NCBI GenBank assembly: GCA_021796445.1
Contig: JAKACB010000027.1
Span: 1-9,805 of the forward strand
Length of the DNA: 9,805 nucleotides
Source: Nanobdellota archaeon
GTDB taxonomy: Archaea > Nanoarchaeota > Nanoarchaeia > Parvarchaeales > Parvarchaeaceae
Direction of reading: 5' to 3'
Part shown: positions 5,710 through 9,805 of the stretch, one piece after another
How positions within the stretch are numbered: the stretch's first letter is position 1
How the letters are laid out: every line of letters begins with the position of its first letter
The notes under the pieces: model-generated
Told to the model about the DNA's origin: nothing
What the model saw: the letters and a program-made list of their open reading frames with translations, nothing else
Database searches by the model: none
Program-made: the position numbers and the translations under genes

Positions 5710-5788
5710 ATAATCTATAATATTATCTATACAATATCCTTAATATCATTTATTTCTATTAACGTTTAATGATACAAACAAAAAAGTG

Positions 5789-5796
5789 TTTATACT
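5789..5796 (+). promoter_or_regulatory. TATA box of gapN
   Basis: TTTATACT lies about 43 bp upstream of ATG 5835, which puts transcription start near 5818 and leaves a leader of roughly 17 nt. This leader contains the Shine-Dalgarno, so unlike several neighbours this first gene is leadered. Confidence 0.55.
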
Positions 5797-5823
5797 AATA
5801 ACTTTTTAACATTAATAATAGGA

Positions 5824-5829
5824 AGGTGA
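5824..5829 (+). promoter_or_regulatory. Shine-Dalgarno site deciding the gapN start
   Basis: AGGTGA precedes ATG 5835 by 5 nt. An in-frame GTG at 5826 lies inside this site, so it cannot be the start served by it. This selects the 507-residue form over a 510-residue one. Confidence 0.7.
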
Positions 5830-5834
5830 TAAAC

Positions 5835-7358
5835 ATGGAAAAACTAAAACTAAGCGAATACTTCTCTGAAATATACGAAGATGGAGAATATCCAAGATTT
5901 AAGGTTCTGATAGACGGGAAATGGATTAAAACAAAGGATAAATTCGACTTGATAAGCAGCATAGACGAAAGTAAAATAGCGGAAGTGGGGCTGGTAAGCA
6001 AGGAAGATTTAGATACGGCATTAAAATCTGCAGATGAAAATAAGCATAAAATAAGAGACCTGGCAGCCATAGACCGTTTAGAGTTAATAAACAAAGTAAG
6101 AAAAGAGATAGATGCGCACAGAGAGGAGATAGTAGAAGTTCTAATGAAGGAATCCGGAAAGGCTTACAGTTCTGCCAATGGGGAAATAAACGCAACAATT
6201 GAAAGGCTAAGATTAAGCATGGAAGATTCAAGAAAGATAATGGGGGAGTACATACCTGGTGATTGGTCAAGCGATACCACAAGAAAAATCGCATTGGTGA
6301 TCCGTGAACCATTAGGAGTGGTTTTAGGCATTTCTCCTTTTAACTATCCAGTTTACACTTCGATAGCAAAGATATTACCTGCATTGTTATCTGGAAACGC
6401 AGTAATAGTAAAGCCTCCAAGCTCTGATCCGATAGCACTGCTCATGTGCGCAGAGATATTCAGAAAATGCGGAGTGCCTTCCGGAACACTACAGGTCATA
6501 ACAGGAAGCGGAGAAATTACTGGTGATAGCTTAACAGAAAGCGACAGAATACATATGATAAGCTTTACGGGAAGCACAAATGTGGGAAAACACATTTCAA
6601 GTGTCGCAGGCCTTAAAAAGATACACCTAGAATTAGGGGGAAAGGGAACTGCTATAATTTTAGAGGATGCTGACCTTGACCTGGCGGCAAAAGAATGCGT
6701 AAAGGGCTCTCTAGAACTCGCAGGACAAAGATGCGATGCCGTAAGCCGTATATTGGTGCTCGATTCCGTAGCTGATAAATTCTATGAAAAACTAAAAGAA
6801 CACATTAATGATTACAAGTTTGGCAACCCCTTAGATGGAAAGGACATAAACATGGGCCCAGTTATAAACAAAAAGGCAGCTGAAAGGATAGATTTGATGG
6901 TAAAAGACGCCGTCAAAAAAGGAGCTAAACTTGTTGCTGGAGGAAAATTCAAAAATTCATACTATGAACCCACATTGCTTGAAGATGTTCCATTAACTGC
7001 TGATATAGCAAACGAGGAAACATTTGGACCGGTAATAACGGCAATAAGGGTAAAAGATGAGGAAGAAGCAATAAAAGTCGCAAATGAATCAAAATATGGA
7101 CTAGATTCGGCGGTTTTCACGAATGATTTCTACAAAGGCTGGAGAATAATGAAAGCATTGCAGGTAGGCAATGTAACATTAAATGGTGCCCCTTCGCACG
7201 GAACTGCTTATTTCCCATTCGGTGGAGTAAAAGATTCAGGTGCTGGAAAAGAAGGCGTTGGGTACAGTATAGAGGAGATGACAAACATAAAAACGATAAT
7301 CTTTAATTTAGGAGCAAAGAACCTTGGAAAGCCATACAGTGGTGAATTTAAGGACTAA
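5835..7358 (+). CDS. gapN: Non-phosphorylating glyceraldehyde-3-phosphate dehydrogenase (archaeal GAPN-type aldehyde dehydrogenase)
   Basis: A 507-residue cytosolic aldehyde dehydrogenase. GAPN oxidises glyceraldehyde-3-phosphate directly to 3-phosphoglycerate with NAD(P)+, bypassing 1,3-bisphosphoglycerate in archaeal glycolysis or the branched Entner-Doudoroff route. Seen: oxyanion Asn in PFNYP (N170), cofactor-site K193 in VKPPSSDP, FTGSTNVG (244-251), general base E266 in LELGGK, nucleophile C300 in GQRCDA and E395 in EETFGP. All catalytic residues are present. From memory of the Thermoproteus tenax enzyme, the segments RLRL...YIPGDW...DT, GQRCDA and YPFGG-like (YFPFGG) correspond closely, which separates it from generic ALDHs; length (about 501 there) also agrees. 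Substrate could still be another aldehyde such as glyceraldehyde. It is monocistronic by promoter spacing. Confidence 0.87.
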   Translation: MEKLKLSEYFSEIYEDGEYPRFKVLIDGKWIKTKDKFDLISSIDESKIAEVGLVSKEDLDTALKSADENKHKIRDLAAIDRLELINKVRKEIDAHREEIVEVLMKESGKAYSSANGEINATIERLRLSMEDSRKIMGEYIPGDWSSDTTRKIALVIREPLGVVLGISPFNYPVYTSIAKILPALLSGNAVIVKPPSSDPIALLMCAEIFRKCGVPSGTLQVITGSGEITGDSLTESDRIHMISFTGSTNVGKHISSVAGLKKIHLELGGKGTAIILEDADLDLAAKECVKGSLELAGQRCDAVSRILVLDSVADKFYEKLKEHINDYKFGNPLDGKDINMGPVINKKAAERIDLMVKDAVKKGAKLVAGGKFKNSYYEPTLLEDVPLTADIANEETFGPVITAIRVKDEEEAIKVANESKYGLDSAVFTNDFYKGWRIMKALQVGNVTLNGAPSHGTAYFPFGGVKDSGAGKEGVGYSIEEMTNIKTIIFNLGAKNLGKPYSGEFKD

Positions 7359-7377
7359 ACAAATGCACTGGAAAAGG

Positions 7378-7385
7378 TTTATATT
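7378..7385 (+). promoter_or_regulatory. TATA box of the helical hypothetical gene
   Basis: TTTATATT is centred about 25 bp upstream of ATG 7406, the spacing for a leaderless transcript. It begins only 20 nt after the gapN stop, indicating that the next gene has its own promoter. Confidence 0.6.
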
Positions 7386-7405
7386 GAGTAAGAACAAAAA
7401 TTCGC

Positions 7406-7771
7406 ATGGAAAAGAAGAACGTTAAAAAGTTAGCTGAATTGATATATGATCCGGAAGAGGATTTTTTGTTAAGTAAGCAGGCAGCTATAACCATCGCCGA
7501 AAGGTTCTACAAGGAATTAGGAAACAACGCAGAAAAGTTCACTTCGTTTTACAAATCTAATAAGGAGAAAACTGAAAATATATTTGAGAATTATCTGAGT
7601 TTTAACTCCTTATCCAGTGTGTTTAACTCTTTGACGGATGAAAAAGCAATGCAAGGCCTTATTTATAAAAACCTGTTAAAAATGGAGAAAGATTTGAGGG
7701 AAAACTCTTATGACGTTAAGAAAATAGAAAAAATAATAAAAAGTAGAACTAGCATAAATTATGATTTCTAG
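7406..7771 (+). CDS. Hypothetical helical protein
   Basis: A 121-residue, Lys/Glu/Asn-rich protein predicted to be almost entirely helical and cytosolic. It has no signal peptide, no membrane segment and no Cys. Hydrophobic positions recur along helices at 6-15, 23-38, 52-66 (ENIFENYLSFNSLSSVF), 75-93 and 103-110, suggesting a small helical bundle. I recognise no family and no catalytic motif. The start is the first ATG of the frame, 25 bp from a clear TATA box, without a Shine-Dalgarno. It ends 38 nt from the stop of the convergent antitoxin-like gene. It may be lineage-specific; no context links it firmly to gapN or to the toxin-antitoxin pair. Confidence 0.75.
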   Translation: MEKKNVKKLAELIYDPEEDFLLSKQAAITIAERFYKELGNNAEKFTSFYKSNKEKTENIFENYLSFNSLSSVFNSLTDEKAMQGLIYKNLLKMEKDLRENSYDVKKIEKIIKSRTSINYDF

Positions 7772-7809
7772 GTGTAAAAACAAAAATTGGCGGTATAAGA
7801 ATAATTAAT

Positions 7810-8412
7810 TTATCTAAAATTTAGATCCAAAGTGCTTTGATAAAGTTTTTCCACCTTGTTTTTAAACCGCAAAGGAGAACGAACAAGGTATTCTTTTAAT
7901 TTTTTACGGTTCAAACTCTTTACCAGCCTGTATAATGTGTCTTTTCTAAGACCTATATCAAAATACACTAAATCTAAAAATGTCTTTTCAATATCGGAAA
8001 TCGGATAATAGAAAGACTCTCCTTTTACCATAGTATAACCGAAAAACATGCTTTTTGGCAATTTAAAAACAGATATATTTATTCCCATTGATTTCCTTGT
8101 GCCACTTCTAACGCTTTTGGTTGTAATTATTACAGGATTTGCTCGTTCTTCCAATAAATTATAATAAGATAATGCATAAGTTAATCCATAATAAAATGGA
8201 GAAAACGCAAAGCCGATTACCTCACTGTTTCTATGTACAGTGTACTCTCCTTTAGCTAATCTAAATATTTTATTTCCCCCTATCAGGTTCTGAAGAAACC
8301 TCTTAGGATATTTTTTACTAGACCCAAGATAGATTAAAAAAAGCTCTGCATCCCTAGCGCTAAATGTGGGTACTTTATAAAAATGCTTCAAAAATTCATT
8401 AATGTATTTCAT
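7810..8412 (-). CDS. AbiEi-type antitoxin / transcriptional regulator (type IV toxin-antitoxin)
   Basis: A 200-residue protein with the layout of AbiEi antitoxins. Residues about 1-60 form a winged-helix whose wing ends in the typical IFRLAKGEYTV (49-59). The AbiEi C-terminal domain follows: FSPFYYGLTYALSYYNL (70-86), the TTKSVRSGTRK stretch (97-107), FFGY (123-126) and ISDIEKTFLDLVYF (138-151). In characterised bacterial systems AbiEi neutralises AbiEii without forming a stable complex and represses its own operon by binding promoter inverted repeats. Here it is the second gene, overlapping the toxin-like gene by 14 nt, so translation is probably coupled. A short AAGG (minus strand, about 8416-8419) precedes its ATG. 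The final residues (STLDLNFR) lie within the expected length. Confidence 0.85.
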   Translation of the reverse strand: MKYINEFLKHFYKVPTFSARDAELFLIYLGSSKKYPKRFLQNLIGGNKIFRLAKGEYTVHRNSEVIGFAFSPFYYGLTYALSYYNLLEERANPVIITTKSVRSGTRKSMGINISVFKLPKSMFFGYTMVKGESFYYPISDIEKTFLDLVYFDIGLRKDTLYRLVKSLNRKKLKEYLVRSPLRFKNKVEKLYQSTLDLNFR

Positions 8413-9052
8413 AATGCCTTTTTAAATAATCTATAATGGAGTTATATTCCGGAACTGGGCCATCGTATATAAACTGGGGCAGTGTTTTTTCGTCTACAGG
8501 ACGCTTAATATTTGAAATAAGCTTATATATCTCGAATTTTGTTTTATGTGCATCTGAAACGTGTGCAAGAACAAAGATATCATATAAATCCTTTATTGCT
8601 CTTCTAGACAGATAAGCAGTTACCTTCTCTTTTATTAGACTTTCTGGAGATAATGAAAAAATATCCATACCAGATCCATCTGTCTTAATATATGTTGCTA
8701 TGACTCTATCTGTTACTTTTTTTTGGGCAAACTCCAGAGTTATAGAAGCTTTCGCATTTGAAACTGCATAATAATAAATTGATCTTGCGCCACCACGTAA
8801 TTTCGAATTTTTAACATTCAAACCGTATCCTGCTAAATTATCTATCAATTTTGATATTTCAGAAGAGTTTTTAACGTACATATCCAAATCGAAAGAAAAT
8901 CTTTTTCCGCCATAGCATCTCCATACAGAGGTTCCACCATGAAAAGTTAATTTCGTATTTATGTTATAAAGCCTAGATACTACCTCATCTTGCAATCTTG
9001 CAATCTCTAGATAATCTTTGTTCTTTAAAATCAATTCCAATGGCAAATCCAT
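8399..9052 (-). CDS. AbiEii/AbiGii-type nucleotidyltransferase toxin
   Basis: A 217-residue DNA polymerase beta-type nucleotidyltransferase fold. Motif I is FHGGTSVWRCYGGKRFSFDLDMY: GGT at 39-41, R51, S53 and the metal-binding pair D55/D57. Motif II includes TLEFA (105-109). The C-terminal half has the family's SLSPESLIKEKVTAYLSR (133-150, E142/K143) followed by KDLYDIF (154-160, D155 and D158). All key residues are present, so activity is plausible. Characterised AbiEii-like toxins use nucleotides to modify targets such as tRNA ends and halt growth; the role is abortive phage defence or element maintenance. It is the first gene of the operon, leaderless by TATA spacing, with a 32-bp palindrome just upstream. 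Gene order is reversed compared with bacterial abiE. Confidence 0.87.
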   Translation of the reverse strand: MDLPLELILKNKDYLEIARLQDEVVSRLYNINTKLTFHGGTSVWRCYGGKRFSFDLDMYVKNSSEISKLIDNLAGYGLNVKNSKLRGGARSIYYYAVSNAKASITLEFAQKKVTDRVIATYIKTDGSGMDIFSLSPESLIKEKVTAYLSRRAIKDLYDIFVLAHVSDAHKTKFEIYKLISNIKRPVDEKTLPQFIYDGPVPEYNSIIDYLKRHYEIH

Positions 9053-9073
9053 GTAATTAAAAGACAGATTAAG

Positions 9074-9081
9074 TATATAAA
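9074..9081 (-). promoter_or_regulatory. TATA box of the AbiE-type operon
   Basis: On the minus strand TTTATATA is centred about 26 bp upstream of the toxin ATG (9052), predicting a leaderless mRNA. Its upstream edge overlaps the big palindrome by two bases, so a bound regulator would contact TFB/TBP sites. Confidence 0.65.
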
Positions 9082-9111
9082 CCTAAGTAACAAAATTTTG
9101 TTACCTAGGTT
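9080..9111. promoter_or_regulatory. 32-bp near-perfect palindrome, candidate operator of the AbiE-type operon
   Basis: The halves are AACCTAAGTAACAAAA (9080-9095) and TTTTGTTACCTAGGTT (9096-9111), with no spacer. Fifteen of 16 positions pair, failing only at 9086/9105; the inner 18 bp are perfect. It covers the TFB-recognition position just upstream of the operon TATA box. AbiEi homologues bind inverted repeats at this kind of place, so it is the natural candidate site. It could also serve the divergent gene at 9241, but lies about 100 bp from that promoter. Confidence 0.75.
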
Positions 9112-9211
9112 AATTTAATTTTTATGTGATTTTATTACTGCTGGCGATTATATAATAATGGCCTCTTAAAATGCAAAGTCAAACAAGTCTGTGCTATTTT
9201 AATAGGTTAAG

Positions 9212-9219
9212 TTTATATA
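9212..9219 (+). promoter_or_regulatory. TATA box of the membrane protein-RNase P-proteasome operon
   Basis: TTTATATA is centred about 26 bp before ATG 9241, so the first mRNA codon would be at or near the 5' end. The following genes have 3- and 10-nt gaps, making this the likely promoter for all three. Confidence 0.65.
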
Positions 9220-9240
9220 TTTTAATTTAGTGATTAAACT

Positions 9241-9453
9241 ATGGATTACAAAGAGATAAAGAAACAGGGCTGGGAAAAGGTAGTAGAAGAAGTAATAGTA
9301 GGCATAGTATTATTCATAGGCCTCGTTTCACTGCTTTACAGCTGGATAGACAGCGTATTTGGAGTTATAGTAGGTATACCAATGCTCACTTTTCTTGGCA
9401 TACTAGCTTCTTTTCTAGTTGTTTATGCAATAAGAGTATTCGATAAAGGATAA
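9241..9453 (+). CDS. Small two-helix membrane protein
   Basis: A 70-residue protein with an amphipathic, charged N-terminus (MDYKEIKKQGWEKVVEE) and two membrane segments, residues about 18-36 (VIVGIVLFIGLVSLLYSW) and about 40-66 (FGVIVGIPMLTFLGILASFL and onward), ending in RVFDKG. I recognise no family. It begins at an apparently leaderless ATG and is followed after 3 nt by the Pop5-like gene, so it is the first gene of an information-processing operon. Its membrane nature is clear; any link to RNase P or the proteasome is only by position. It could be mistaken for a SecE/Sec61-like small subunit, but the two-helix layout does not fit. Confidence 0.78.
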   Translation: MDYKEIKKQGWEKVVEEVIVGIVLFIGLVSLLYSWIDSVFGVIVGIPMLTFLGILASFLVVYAIRVFDKG

Positions 9454-9456
9454 AGC

Positions 9457-9765
9457 ATGCGGTATAAAAAAAGGTATTTTCTGGTTGAATTAGAAGGTGT
9501 TTCAAATCCAGAGGATTTTGAAAAACAGCTATATTCTACATTGAATAAACTAGAGCCTTTCCTTGCAATAAGGTCAAACTTTAGGGTAATAAAGGACCTT
9601 ACAAGAACTGAGGATAACAAAACAGTGGGAGTAATAGCAGTAAACAATGAATATAAATACAGGGTCATATTTTCCCTTTCATTGATTAGTAAGTTTTATA
9701 AATCAAACTTGCTTACAATAATGAATAGTGGAAATATAAAAAAGATAAAATCTTTTAAATTTTAG
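9457..9765 (+). CDS. rnp2: RNase P protein subunit Pop5-like (Rnp2)
   Basis: A 102-residue basic protein assigned to the archaeal Pop5/Rnp2 family, a core protein of the RNase P ribonucleoprotein that trims the 5' leader of pre-tRNA. Seen: N-terminal strand KKRYFLVELEG (4-14), a helix (DFEKQLYSTLNKLEPF), the central strand pattern TVGVIAVNNEYKYRVIFSLSLI that corresponds to the TxTGIIRC...LRFALALI stretch of known members, and the end segment SGNIKKIKSF, like the SGTIK motif. Length is close to the usual 100-120. An A-rich GGA (9448-9450) precedes the ATG by 6 nt. Direct linkage to an apparent psmA is a recurrent archaeal arrangement and supports the call. The sequence is divergent, so this rests on pattern plus context. 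Confidence 0.78.
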   Translation: MRYKKRYFLVELEGVSNPEDFEKQLYSTLNKLEPFLAIRSNFRVIKDLTRTEDNKTVGVIAVNNEYKYRVIFSLSLISKFYKSNLLTIMNSGNIKKIKSFKF

Positions 9766-9769
9766 GAGG
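9765..9769 (+). promoter_or_regulatory. Shine-Dalgarno site of the presumed proteasome gene
   Basis: GGAGG overlaps the last base of the Pop5-like stop codon and ends 6 nt before ATG 9776. It is the strongest ribosome-binding site in the window, consistent with an internal operon gene needing high expression. Confidence 0.8.
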
Positions 9770-9775
9770 AAAACA

Positions 9776-9805
9776 ATGGAACCACCAGGGGATTTAATGG
9801 GATAT
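9776..9805 (+). CDS. psmA: Proteasome alpha subunit, first ten codons only
   Basis: The window ends ten codons into this frame: MEPPGDLMGY. Archaeal proteasome alpha subunits begin with a short variable tail followed by a GYDRA-type motif and the pore-gating region, and this tail ends at exactly that Gly-Tyr. The Pop5-like gene directly upstream, 10 nt from this start, is a common archaeal neighbour of psmA. The alpha rings gate the 20S proteasome in the cytosol. The call rests on ten residues plus context, so it is probable, not certain. Confidence 0.6.
   Translation, partial: MEPPGDLMGY

Noticed and set aside
5795..6595. Minus-strand open frames within and at the start of gapN
   Set aside because: They lie opposite conserved catalytic domains of gapN and encode Leu/Ser-rich nonsense; shadows of the real gene.

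Overview
The window looks archaeal. Evidence: TATA boxes about 26 bp upstream of start codons, several apparently leaderless genes, a class III (type IV pilin-like) signal peptide, an archaeal-type non-phosphorylating glyceraldehyde-3-phosphate dehydrogenase, and a Pop5-like RNase P subunit gene directly followed by what looks like the start of a proteasome alpha subunit gene. The AT-rich genome, many small hypothetical genes, and the surface protein combining a pilin N-terminus with a 'GLP' domain fit a DPANN lineage of the Micrarchaeota/Parvarchaeota (ARMAN) kind. That placement is inference; the archaeal call is firm.

Left part (1-1093): three tightly overlapping + strand genes of unknown function, the first cut by the window edge, with locally higher GC. 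They end in a T-rich tract. Positions 1094-2450 form a gene-poor accessory stretch. It holds a 66-codon minus-strand open frame without a start codon (possible gene relic), a small two-helix membrane protein flanked by inverted copies of a 15-nt motif, a tRNA whose anticodon reads AGG (Pro), a structured AT-rich segment that could be a small RNA, and a frameshifted, truncated membrane-anchored protein gene.

Middle (2452-5709): a large minus-strand surface protein (pilin-like signal, GLP module, six or seven YVTN beta-propeller repeats), then a + strand DUF84/YjjX-type inosine/xanthosine triphosphatase converging on a minus-strand TIGR01777-type NAD(P)-binding epimerase-like protein.

Right part (5710-9805): gapN with its own TATA box and Shine-Dalgarno, a short helical hypothetical gene, then a convergent two-gene AbiE-type toxin-antitoxin operon. 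There the nucleotidyltransferase (AbiEii) comes first and the AbiEi regulator second, the reverse of the usual bacterial order. A 32-bp near-perfect palindrome abuts its TATA box. The window closes with a small membrane protein gene, the RNase P Pop5 subunit gene and the first ten codons of the presumed psmA, apparently one operon.

Gene starts divide into two styles: first genes of transcription units have a TATA box about 26 bp from the ATG and little or no leader, while several internal genes have Shine-Dalgarno sites. No CRISPR array, insertion sequence or replication origin was seen. The strongest leads are the palindrome-controlled reversed AbiE pair, the tRNA-Pro(AGG), the inverted repeats around the small membrane gene, and the structured 1940-2115 segment.
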